Shown piece after piece: positions 39,609 through 48,611 of a DNA stretch of 64,000 nt. The position numbers and the translations under genes are program-made. The number at the start of each line of letters is the position of its first letter. The stretch's first letter is position 1. The DNA is from Pseudomonas sp. HN11 (GTDB lineage: Bacteria; Pseudomonadota; Gammaproteobacteria; Pseudomonadales; Pseudomonadaceae). The notes under the pieces are model-generated. The model did not search any database. It saw only the letters and a program-made list of their open reading frames with translations, and was not told where the DNA came from. Location of the stretch: assembly GCF_021390155.1 (NCBI RefSeq), contig NZ_CP089985.1, forward strand, positions 4,971,001-5,035,000, read 5' to 3'.

Positions 39609-40907
39609 ATGCGCGTGATGAAGTGGAGCATGATCGCCCTGGCTGTTTCAGCAGGCACTACGCAGTTCGCAATGGCGTCCGCCCAAAGCGATTCCAAAGG
39701 CTTTGTTGAAGACAGCACTTTCAGCATTAATACTCGCGCTCTGTACTTCAGCCGCGACTTCCGCAACAACCCGTCGGGCCCAGACTCCCAGAGCCGCGCC
39801 GAAGAATCCGGCCTGGGCTTCAATGCCCTTTACCAATCGGGCTTCACCCAAGGCACCATCGGTGTCGGTGTTGACGTGATTGGCTTGTTGGGCGTCAAGC
39901 TCGACAGCGGCAAAGGCCGTGCCGGCACTGGTCTGTTCCCAACCGGTTCCGACGGTCGCTCGCAGGACGAGTACTCCAAGGGCGGCGGCGCGGTTAAATT
40001 CCGTATCTCCGATACTGTCCTGAAAATCGGTGACCAGTACACCACAGCCCCTGTATTCGCGTCTGACGACAGCCGCTTGCTGCCAGAGCTGCCACAAGGT
40101 ATCTCGATCACCAGCAACGAAATCAAGGGCCTGAAGCTGGAAGGTGGTCACTTCACTTCCAGCATCGCGCAGAACCAGACCTACCATGACAGCCTGGGCC
40201 TGACCAAAACCGACTTTGCCGGCGCAGTCTACTCCTTCACCCCAGAGTTCACCGGTAGCCTGTACTACGCTAAAACCGAAGACTACTTCCGCAAGTGGTA
40301 CAGCAACCTGAACTGGACCCACGCGCTGAGCGACGACCAGTCGTTCGCCTTGGACTTCAACATCTACGACACGAAAAGCGACGGCGAAGGCCTGCAACGT
40401 GCTTCCAAGGACAGCGCCCTGCCGTTCGAGGAACGCACCAAGCTCGACAACCGCGCGTTCAGCTTGCAGGGTGCGTACACCATCGGTGCACACACCTTCA
40501 CCCTGGCAGCCCAGAAAGTCACCGGCGACGGCGACTACGGCTACGGCGTAGACGGCGGCGGCACTGTGTTCCTGGCCAACTCCATCGCCCGTTCCGACTT
40601 CAACGCCGAAGGCGAGAAGTCCTACCAGGCGCGTTACGACATCAACATGGCTACCTTCGGCATTCCTGGCCTGAGCTTCATGACTCGTTACGTAACCGGT
40701 AGCGGCGCCAACACCGCCACCACCTCGAACGGCAAAGAGTGGGAACGCGACATCGAAGCCAAATACGTGATCCAGAGCGGCCCGGCCAAAGACCTGAGCC
40801 TGCGTGTACGTCAAGCGACCTATCGTTCGTCTGATGGCGTGTACTACGGTTCTTCGTCCATCGACGAACTGCGTCTGATCGCCCAATACCCGCTGAACAT
40901 CTTGTAA
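39609..40907 (+). CDS. OprD-family outer-membrane porin
   Basis: Substrate-specific porin of 432 residues. The signal peptide ends near FAMASA, then GFVEDSTFSINTRALYFSRD starts the 18-strand barrel. Other family marks are GFTQGTIGVGVDV, YSKGGGAVKFRIS and the C-terminal AKDLSLRVRQA. The position next to HIT-slyX equals that of oprD in P. aeruginosa. Loop sequences differ, so specificity (basic amino acids as for OprD, or OprE/OprQ-like) is open. AAAGGAGC lies before the ATG and a strong terminator follows. Confidence 0.92.
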   Translation: MRVMKWSMIALAVSAGTTQFAMASAQSDSKGFVEDSTFSINTRALYFSRDFRNNPSGPDSQSRAEESGLGFNALYQSGFTQGTIGVGVDVIGLLGVKLDSGKGRAGTGLFPTGSDGRSQDEYSKGGGAVKFRISDTVLKIGDQYTTAPVFASDDSRLLPELPQGISITSNEIKGLKLEGGHFTSSIAQNQTYHDSLGLTKTDFAGAVYSFTPEFTGSLYYAKTEDYFRKWYSNLNWTHALSDDQSFALDFNIYDTKSDGEGLQRASKDSALPFEERTKLDNRAFSLQGAYTIGAHTFTLAAQKVTGDGDYGYGVDGGGTVFLANSIARSDFNAEGEKSYQARYDINMATFGIPGLSFMTRYVTGSGANTATTSNGKEWERDIEAKYVIQSGPAKDLSLRVRQATYRSSDGVYYGSSSIDELRLIAQYPLNIL

Positions 40908-40952
40908 TTGACGCTTTAATTACAACAATGACTTAAGGCCTCGGCCTTAAAC

Positions 40953-40993
40953 AAAAAAGCCGCTCCCTTGGTTAACAAGGGAGCGGCTTTTTT
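40953..40993. terminator. Terminator of the porin gene
   Basis: The arms at 40953-40970 and 40976-40993 (AAAAAAGCCGCTCCCTTG and its complement) form a perfect 18-base stem around GTTAA. A smaller hairpin, TTAAGGCC-TC-GGCCTTAA, lies just upstream at 40933-40950. Confidence 0.95.
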
Positions 40994-41092
40994 ATGGCTG
41001 TAAGGTTTCAGCACTGGTATAACTAGCAAGCTAACTAACGAGATTAGCACTTGCACCTTGAACCTGACCTAACGGCCAACTTCAAGAACCAG

Positions 41093-41935
41093 TTACTTGG
41101 CAGCTGTTTCCTGCATCACACGAATAACCCGCTGCGGAAACGGAATATCAATCCCCGCCGCTTTCAAGCGGTCACGTGCAAGTTCGTTCAACATGAACAT
41201 CACGTCCCAATAATCCGCCGTCTTGGTCCAGCAACGCAGGGATACAGTGATCGAACTATCACCCAAGGTCGACACCACCGCCACAGCGGCCGGATCTGCC
41301 AGTACGCGCGGGTCTTTGGCCAGTTCCAGCAACACCTCACGGGCTTTCTGCAGGTCGGCTTCATAGTCGACACCCACATCAAACACCACCTTGCGGGTCG
41401 GCTGACGGTTGGTGTTGGTGATGAGGCCGTTGGACAGGCTGCCGTTGGGGATGATCACGGTCTTGTTGTCACCGGTGCGCAACACGGTGTGGAAGATCTG
41501 GATGCTGTCAACCGTGCCGGAAGTGCCCTGAGCTTCAATCCAGTCACCAATGCGGAACGGGCGGAACAACAGAATCAGCACGCCGCCGGCGAAGTTCGCC
41601 AGACTGCCTTGAAGTGCCAGGCCGATGGCCAGGGTAGCGGCACCAATCGCGGCCACGAACGAGGTGGTTGCCACGCCAATCATCGAGGCCACGTTGACCA
41701 CCAGCATGACCTTGAGCGCAATATTCGCCAGGCTGGTGATGAAGTGTTGCAGGGCCAGGTCAGCATTGCGCATTGCCAGCAAACGCCCTACTCGGTGGGT
41801 CAACACGTTGATCAGCCACCAACCGATGGCCAGGGTGACCACCGCCAGTAAAAACCGGCTGCCGTATTCCATGATCATCGGTAACCAAGACTCCGAGGTC
41901 TTGATCAGGTGATCCACTTCAGCGTTCAAATCCAT
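41093..41935 (-). CDS. mscS: Small-conductance mechanosensitive channel, MscS family
   Basis: Inner-membrane channel of 280 residues that opens under membrane tension to release solutes. There are three N-terminal helices; the pore helix TM3 carries AAIGAATLAIGLALQGSLANFAGG with the alternating Gly/Ala pattern. The cytoplasmic beta domain has LFRPFRIGDWIEA and IPNGSLSNG, then a C-terminal alpha/beta vestibule. Length is close to that of E. coli MscS (286). AGGAG precedes the ATG. It corresponds in position to PA4394. Confidence 0.94.
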   Translation of the reverse strand: MDLNAEVDHLIKTSESWLPMIMEYGSRFLLAVVTLAIGWWLINVLTHRVGRLLAMRNADLALQHFITSLANIALKVMLVVNVASMIGVATTSFVAAIGAATLAIGLALQGSLANFAGGVLILLFRPFRIGDWIEAQGTSGTVDSIQIFHTVLRTGDNKTVIIPNGSLSNGLITNTNRQPTRKVVFDVGVDYEADLQKAREVLLELAKDPRVLADPAAVAVVSTLGDSSITVSLRCWTKTADYWDVMFMLNELARDRLKAAGIDIPFPQRVIRVMQETAAK

Positions 41936-41987
41936 CTACATTCTCCTGTTTACCGGATGTTCGGCGTATTGAGTGGCCATAAATGCA

Positions 41988-42009
41988 ATTGAGCCCCGTA
42001 GGGCTCAAT
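41988..42009. terminator. Hairpin after yajQ
   Basis: ATTGAGCCC (41988-41996) and GGGCTCAAT (42001-42009) pair perfectly around CGTA. Leftward it is followed by TGCATTT, a weak T-run. Confidence 0.5.
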
Positions 42010-42070
42010 AGTAGGCGCAGGTTCTGGGGCGTGGGACGTCAAAAACGCACACTGGTTCCCCAAAGTGCCA

Positions 42071-42556
42071 TCAGTCGCGGAAGTTATTGAACTGCAGCGG
42101 CATGTCGAAGGTCTTGGCGCGCAGGGCCGCGATGGCCTCTTGCAGGTCGTCACGCTTCTTGCCGGTGACACGAACCTGCTCGCCCTGGATAGCGGCCTGG
42201 ACTTTCAGCTTGGCATCCTTGATGTGAGCAACGATCTTCTTCGCCAGCTCCTTGTCGATACCTTCCTTGAGGACGGCTTCTTGCTTCATCAGCTTGCCGG
42301 AAGCGTAGGCGTCTTTGATTTCAAGGCATTGTGCGTCGATCTTGCGCTTGACCAGCGACAGCTTGAGGATCTCGATCATCGCTTCCAGCTGGAAATCGGC
42401 TTCAGCGGTCAGGTTGACGGTCAGCTCTTTTTCCTTGAATTCGAAGCTGCCCTTGCCTTTCAAGTCATAGCGACGGTCCAGTTCCTTGACGGCGTTCTCG
42501 ACGGCGTTGGTGACTTCGTGTTTGTCCAGTTCGGATACCACGTCGAACGAAGGCAT
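42071..42556 (-). CDS. yajQ: YajQ family cyclic-di-GMP-binding / RNA-binding protein
   Basis: Cytosolic protein of 161 residues with two ferredoxin-like domains. It has the family start [22 protein letters not shown] and the motif [15 protein letters not shown]. Some orthologues bind cyclic di-GMP and act as transcription co-regulators (Xanthomonas, Pseudomonas). In other reports it binds nucleotides or helps phage gene expression. It is divergent from panE, and the short gap holds both promoters. Confidence 0.93.
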   Translation of the reverse strand: MPSFDVVSELDKHEVTNAVENAVKELDRRYDLKGKGSFEFKEKELTVNLTAEADFQLEAMIEILKLSLVKRKIDAQCLEIKDAYASGKLMKQEAVLKEGIDKELAKKIVAHIKDAKLKVQAAIQGEQVRVTGKKRDDLQEAIAALRAKTFDMPLQFNNFRD

Positions 42557-42574
42557 GTCATTTCTCCAATATAA

Positions 42575-43597
<1,023 letters not shown>

Positions 43598-43643
43598 GTC
43601 ACGCGCTACCCTGCCCGCCTGTCTATCACCTGGGAAAACCCTG

Positions 43644-45680
43644 ATGCCGCTGCGCCAGCGTCTTGAAAACCTACCGGTCGGGCAGAAACTTCTGGCCGCC
43701 CTGCTGGTGCTGTTGACCACTGTATTACTGGTGGCCAACCTGACCTTTATCAGCGCCGCCTACTGGATCTCCCAGGAAAGCATGGCACCCCAGGCCCTGC
43801 AGGCCATCGGCCGCCTGGTGTCCAACCCCGCGCTCGCCGCCGAAGCCCTCGAATCGCCCGCCAAGGCCGATGCGCTGCTCAACGAACTGACCAGCTATTC
43901 GCCATTGCGCGCCGCCGCCCTGTACGACGGCGAAGGCAACCGCCTGGCGCAGATGCAACACGGCGAACGCCTGCACTTGCCCGACAACTACCGGCATATC
44001 GAAGCCTGGCGCGTGACCGAGTTTCGCAGCAACCAGATCATCACCCTGCCCCGTGCCGGCCAGCCGTCTGGGCATTTATTGCTGGTGGCCAGCAGTGAGT
44101 TACCGGTGGCGTTCTATACCGGCACGCTGACGGCCAGCCTGGGCATCCTGATTTTCAGCGTGCTGTTGTGGCTTATCATCGCCCGTCAGATCAAACGCCT
44201 GATCACACGGCCGATCCACGAGCTGGAAGAGCTGTCGCGCCAGGTCACCCGCGAAGAAAACTACGCCCTGCGCGCCGGCCGTGGCAACCACGATGAAATC
44301 GGCAGCCTGGCCGAAGCCTTCAACACCATGTTGTCGCGCATCGAAGCCCGTGAGCAACAGCTCAAACGCGCGCGGGACGACTCCCAGGCTGCCTATGACC
44401 AGGCACAAGGCTTGGCCGAAGAGACCCGCCACACCAATCGCAAGTTGGAACTGGAAGTGCAGGTTCGCAGCAAGATCGAGAAAAAACTCACTGGTTTCCA
44501 GAATTATCTGAACAGCATCATCGACTCGATGCCCTCCGCACTGATCGCCTTGGATGAGCAGCTTTACGTCACCCAATGGAACCAAGAGGCCAGCGCCCTC
44601 TCCGGTACGCGCCTGGACGAGGCCCTGAACCAGCCGATCTATCTGGCGTTCCAGCCGCTCAAACCGTACCTGCCGCAGATCAGGGCAGCGGTCGAGCAAC
44701 ACACCGTGGAGCGCATTGAGCGAGTCACCTGGTTCAAGGACGAAGAACCCAAGCATTACGCCCTGACCTTCTACCCTCTGATGGGCGGCGCCGGGCGCGG
44801 CGTGGTGATACGGATCGATGACATCACCCAGCGCCTGTCACTGGAAGAAATGATGGTGCAGTCGGAGAAAATGCTCTCCGTGGGCGGACTGGCAGCCGGC
44901 ATGGCCCACGAGATCAACAACCCGCTGGGGGCGATCCTGCATAACGTGCAGAACATCCGACGCCGTCTGTCCCCCGACTTGCCCAAGAACCTGGAGCACG
45001 CCGAGCAGGCCGGCATTGAGCTGGAAACGGTCAACCACTACCTGCAAAGTCGCGAAGTGCCGCAACTGCTCGATGGCATCCAGCAGGCCGGGGCGCGGGC
45101 GGCGAAGATCGTCACCCATATGCTCAGTTTCAGCCGTCGCAGCAACCGACAAATGGCGCCCTGCGACCTGCCGGCGCTGATCGACCAGGCGGTGGAAATC
45201 GCCGGTAATGACTTTGACCTGACCATCGGCTTTGACTTCAAGGGCCAGGCGATCATCCGCCAGTTCGACCCTCAACTCGGCCCGGTACCCGGTACTGCAA
45301 ACGAACTCGAACAAGTCCTGCTCAACCTGCTGAAAAACGCCGCCCAGGCCATCCATCTGCGAGAAGACGACAGCGAGCCGGGGCGCATCATCCTGCGTAC
45401 CCGCCTCAACCCGCCGTGGGCGGAAATTCAGGTGGAAGACAATGGCATCGGCATGAGCGAGAACGTGCGCAAACGCACGTTCGAGCCATTCTTCACCACC
45501 AAGGAAATCGGCCAGGGCACCGGGCTTGGGCTGTCGGTGTCATATTTCATCATCACCAACAACCACAAAGGCCAGATGGAGGTGCATTCCACTCTCGGCC
45601 AAGGCACCTGCTTCACCCTGCGCCTGCCCTTGGCCGGCAGCCAACTGCCCCCTTACGAACTGAATCAACTGGAGCACTGA
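43644..45680 (+). CDS. Sensor histidine kinase with PAS domain, no adjacent regulator
   Basis: Membrane kinase of 678 residues. TM1 is about 17-40, a periplasmic domain of about 110 residues follows, and TM2 is about 154-175. A HAMP linker, a coiled coil (about 230-290) and a PAS domain (about 290-400) lead to the HisKA helix with GMAHEINNPLGAIL (His422). The ATPase has NLLKNAAQA, EDNGIGM and GTGLGLSV. The NtrB/DctB-like catalytic type often pairs with NtrC-type regulators, but none is nearby. The P. aeruginosa counterpart in position, PA4398, was reported to affect swarming and biofilm formation. A cobalamin gene follows two bases later. Confidence 0.9.
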   Translation: MPLRQRLENLPVGQKLLAALLVLLTTVLLVANLTFISAAYWISQESMAPQALQAIGRLVSNPALAAEALESPAKADALLNELTSYSPLRAAALYDGEGNRLAQMQHGERLHLPDNYRHIEAWRVTEFRSNQIITLPRAGQPSGHLLLVASSELPVAFYTGTLTASLGILIFSVLLWLIIARQIKRLITRPIHELEELSRQVTREENYALRAGRGNHDEIGSLAEAFNTMLSRIEAREQQLKRARDDSQAAYDQAQGLAEETRHTNRKLELEVQVRSKIEKKLTGFQNYLNSIIDSMPSALIALDEQLYVTQWNQEASALSGTRLDEALNQPIYLAFQPLKPYLPQIRAAVEQHTVERIERVTWFKDEEPKHYALTFYPLMGGAGRGVVIRIDDITQRLSLEEMMVQSEKMLSVGGLAAGMAHEINNPLGAILHNVQNIRRRLSPDLPKNLEHAEQAGIELETVNHYLQSREVPQLLDGIQQAGARAAKIVTHMLSFSRRSNRQMAPCDLPALIDQAVEIAGNDFDLTIGFDFKGQAIIRQFDPQLGPVPGTANELEQVLLNLLKNAAQAIHLREDDSEPGRIILRTRLNPPWAEIQVEDNGIGMSENVRKRTFEPFFTTKEIGQGTGLGLSVSYFIITNNHKGQMEVHSTLGQGTCFTLRLPLAGSQLPPYELNQLEH

Positions 45681-45682
45681 CC

Positions 45683-46261
45683 ATGGGCTTTCGCCTGTCT
45701 AAGATCTACACCCGCACCGGCGACAAGGGCGAAACCGGCCTGGGCGACGGCCGCCGCGTGCCCAAGGACCACCCACGGGTGGAAGCGATTGGTGAGGTGG
45801 ATACGCTGAACAGTCAGCTCGGTTTGCTGCTGGCCAATCTGGAAGAGCAGAGTGGCAAACATCCAGGGTTGAAGGATGTGATTGAAGTACTTACCCCTTG
45901 CCAGCACCGTTTGTTCGATCTGGGGGGTGAGCTGGCGATGCCGGTGTACAAGGCGTTGAATGCTGCGGAAGTGGATCGGCTGGAAGCGGCAATTGATCGC
46001 TGGAATGAGGAAGTCGGGCCGCTGGAGAACTTCATCCTGCCGGGTGGTTCGGCGTTGATCGCGCAGGCCCATGTATGCCGCAGCCTGGCGCGCAGTGCGG
46101 AGCGCAGGTGTCAGCACTTGAATGCGGTGGAGCCGTTGGAAGGCGTTGGGTTGGCGTATATCAATCGGCTATCGGATTTGCTGTTTGTGGCGGCTCGGGT
46201 GATTGCCAGGCGTCAGGGTGTTGCTGAGGTGTTGTGGCAGGCAGCGGCCAAGCCACATTAA
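45683..46261 (+). CDS. Cob(I)alamin adenosyltransferase, PduO type
   Basis: Enzyme of 192 residues that transfers the adenosyl group of ATP to reduced cobalamin, making coenzyme B12. The ATP-binding N-terminus KIYTRTGDKGETGLGDG and the later GSALIAQAHVCRSLARSAERR with the RNRLSD-type motif (INRLSDLLF) are typical of PduO/MMAB trimers. The real start is the ATG at 45683 with GGAG in the kinase stop region. It is closely coupled to the sensor kinase, two bases away. Confidence 0.93.
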   Translation: MGFRLSKIYTRTGDKGETGLGDGRRVPKDHPRVEAIGEVDTLNSQLGLLLANLEEQSGKHPGLKDVIEVLTPCQHRLFDLGGELAMPVYKALNAAEVDRLEAAIDRWNEEVGPLENFILPGGSALIAQAHVCRSLARSAERRCQHLNAVEPLEGVGLAYINRLSDLLFVAARVIARRQGVAEVLWQAAAKPH

Positions 46262-46306
46262 TCAGGAGACGTCTGAGCTCACGCGAAGAGGCCCTTCAGA
46301 ACAACA

Positions 46307-47251
46307 TCAAACTTCCGGCCAGAACGCCCTAATCCCAGCGACACCCTGAGCCCCAGCCTCCCAAGCTTTTTCCCGCTCAGCAGGCCCAACCCCACCCAGC
46401 AAAAAAACAGGCTTGCTGAACCCACTGATCAACTCAGCCGCCTGCTCCCAACCCAATGGCTGTGCGTCAGGATGGGTCTGCGTGGGCTGCACCGGCGACA
46501 GCGTAACGAAATCCACGTCCATCATTTCCGCCAGCGCCAACTCCTCGGCATTGTGGCAAGAGGCCGCCAACCAACGGTCTTTAGGCAATGGCCGGCCTTT
46601 GTTCGCGTATTTGCGCAATTGCGCCGAGGTCATGTGCCAGCCCGCCGAAGGAAAATCCCCCAACCATTCGAACGGTCCCTTGAGCATCAACTGGGCCTTA
46701 CCCGCACACAACCCCACTGCATCCACCGCGAGGTCGCGGTATTTGGGGTCGTAACCGTTGGGCGCCCGCAACTGAACCAACTTGATGCCGCCAGCAATGG
46801 CTTTCTGAATACCGCGCAACAATACCGGAGTTTCCAGCTCGCCCGGAGTGATCAGATATTGCGCTGGCAAACGCGCAGCCGCAACGATCGGTGCATTGGC
46901 CGCTGGAAACTCATAGTTGAGCAGGTCCCGAGGGGCCACCCATTCCAGAGGCTGCCCTTCAACACCATGAGGTTCGCCGGTGAAGGCCGAGACCTCCCAG
47001 ACATCCAGCAACACCTGTTTGTCCGGGTAGTCATGCTGCACTTTGATCAGCGGACGCGCCGTGGTGACATGGATACCCAGCTCTTCCTGCAATTCGCGGG
47101 ACAATGCGCTGGCGACCGATTCATCGGCCTCTACCTTACCGCCGGGAAACTCCCACAAGCCGCCCTGATGCTGAGTGTCGGCGCGGCGCGCCAGCAGGAT
47201 CCTGCCGTCGACACCGCGGATCACCGCTGCTGCTACATGCACTCGTTTCAC
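46307..47251 (-). CDS. Nudix hydrolase fused to a thiamine-phosphate-synthase-like domain
   Basis: Two-domain protein of 314 residues. Residues 1-130 are a MutT-type Nudix domain with GGLWEFPGGKVE and the Nudix box ending RELQEELG. Residues 140-314 resemble ThiE/TenI: QLRAPNGYDP, WHMTSAQL, SCHNAEEL, VTLSPVQPTQTHP and LLGGVG. The first part should hydrolyse oxidised dGTP and prevent mutation; the second keeps much of the phosphate loop but its activity is unproven. The start is GTG at 47251. The fusion is widespread in gammaproteobacteria (PA4400 type), which suggests a joint role. Confidence 0.9.
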   Translation of the reverse strand: MKRVHVAAAVIRGVDGRILLARRADTQHQGGLWEFPGGKVEADESVASALSRELQEELGIHVTTARPLIKVQHDYPDKQVLLDVWEVSAFTGEPHGVEGQPLEWVAPRDLLNYEFPAANAPIVAAARLPAQYLITPGELETPVLLRGIQKAIAGGIKLVQLRAPNGYDPKYRDLAVDAVGLCAGKAQLMLKGPFEWLGDFPSAGWHMTSAQLRKYANKGRPLPKDRWLAASCHNAEELALAEMMDVDFVTLSPVQPTQTHPDAQPLGWEQAAELISGFSKPVFLLGGVGPAEREKAWEAGAQGVAGIRAFWPEV

Positions 47252-47271
47252 CGTGCTCTTCCTCTTGGCTG

Positions 47272-48489
47272 TCAGGTACGGTATTCCGCGTTGATCTTCA
47301 CGTACTCGTGGGACAGGTCGGTGGTCCAGATGGTTTCGCTGCACTCACCACGACCCAGCTCTATGCGGATAGTGATTTCTTCCTGCTGCATCACTGCCGA
47401 GCCCTGGGCTTCGGTGTAGGACTCGGCACGCGCGCCACGGCTGGCGATGCATACGTCGCCCAGGAACACATCAATCTTGCTCACGTCCAGATCCGGCACG
47501 CCAGCACGGCCGACTGCCGCCAGGATACGGCCCCAGTTCGGGTCCGAGGCGAACAGCGCCGTCTTGATCAGCGGCGAATGCGCTACGGTGTATCCCACGT
47601 CCAGGCATTCCTGGTGATTGCCGCCGCCATTCACTTCAACGGTCACGAACTTGGTGGCGCCCTCTCCGTCACGCACGATGGCCTGGGCCACGTCCATGCA
47701 CACTTCGAACACGGCTTGCTTCAGCGCCGCGAACAAGGGACCGCTGGCTTCGGTGATTTCCGGCAGGCTGGCCTGGCCGGTGGCGATCAGCATGCAGCAG
47801 TCGTTGGTCGAAGTATCGCCATCGATGGTGATGCGGTTGAACGACTTGTTGGCACCGTCCAGGATCAGGCTGTGCAGCACGTCGCGGGAGACTTTGGCGT
47901 CGGTGGCGATGTAGCCGAGCATGGTGGCCATATTCGGACGGATCATGCCTGCCCCCTTGCTGATGCCGGTCACGGTAACGGTCACGCCGTCGTGCACGAA
48001 CTGGCGGCTGGCGCCTTTGGGCAGAGTATCGGTGGTCATGATGCCGGTCGCGGCGGCAGCCCAGTTATCCACAGACAAATCGTCCAGCGCGGCTTGCAAT
48101 GCACCTTCGATTTTCTCGACGGGCAACGGCTCACCGATCACGCCAGTGGAGTACGGCAGCACTTGGCTGGCGTCCACGCCGGTCAACTGAGCCAGCTTGG
48201 CGCACGTGCGCGCAGCCGCCACCAGGCCAGGCTCGCCGGTGCCGGCGTTGGCATTGCCAGTGTTGGTCAGCAGGTAACGGATCGTGCCGGCCACGCGTTG
48301 CTTGGCCAGGATCACCGGCGCGGCGCAGAACGCGTTGAGGGTGAACACACCGGCGACGGTCGAGCCTTCGGCGCAACGCATCACCACCACATCCTTACGC
48401 CCTGGGCGCTTGATGCCGGCCGAAGCGATACCGAGTTCAAAACCGGCAACCGGGTGCAATGTGGGCAAAGGACCAAGACCAACAGCCAT
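47272..48489 (-). CDS. argJ: Bifunctional glutamate N-acetyltransferase / ornithine acetyltransferase
   Basis: Enzyme of 405 residues that recycles the acetyl group in arginine synthesis, moving it from N-acetylornithine to glutamate. The precursor cuts itself before the nucleophile Thr189 in [11 protein letters not shown]. The oxyanion threonine pair is in STGVIGE. GGAG precedes the ATG. It lies 20 bases upstream of the Nudix gene and behind secA's terminator. Confidence 0.95.
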   Translation of the reverse strand: MAVGLGPLPTLHPVAGFELGIASAGIKRPGRKDVVVMRCAEGSTVAGVFTLNAFCAAPVILAKQRVAGTIRYLLTNTGNANAGTGEPGLVAAARTCAKLAQLTGVDASQVLPYSTGVIGEPLPVEKIEGALQAALDDLSVDNWAAAATGIMTTDTLPKGASRQFVHDGVTVTVTGISKGAGMIRPNMATMLGYIATDAKVSRDVLHSLILDGANKSFNRITIDGDTSTNDCCMLIATGQASLPEITEASGPLFAALKQAVFEVCMDVAQAIVRDGEGATKFVTVEVNGGGNHQECLDVGYTVAHSPLIKTALFASDPNWGRILAAVGRAGVPDLDVSKIDVFLGDVCIASRGARAESYTEAQGSAVMQQEEITIRIELGRGECSETIWTTDLSHEYVKINAEYRT

Positions 48490-48550
48490 GAATGCGCTCC
48501 TTAAAAATAGGTGATGTCTGTGCCGTCGTAAGCGACGGTGAAATTAAGGC

Positions 48551-48583
48551 AAAACGCCGCGACGGCAGAGGCCGGTCGCGGCG
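48551..48583 (-). terminator. Terminator of secA
   Basis: CGCCGCGAC (48555-48563) pairs with GTCGCGGCG (48575-48583). Leftward the stem is followed by TTTT, so it separates secA from argJ. Confidence 0.82.
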
Positions 48584-48611
48584 CGGGGTGTTGCAGCGTC
48601 AGGCAGAAAGC

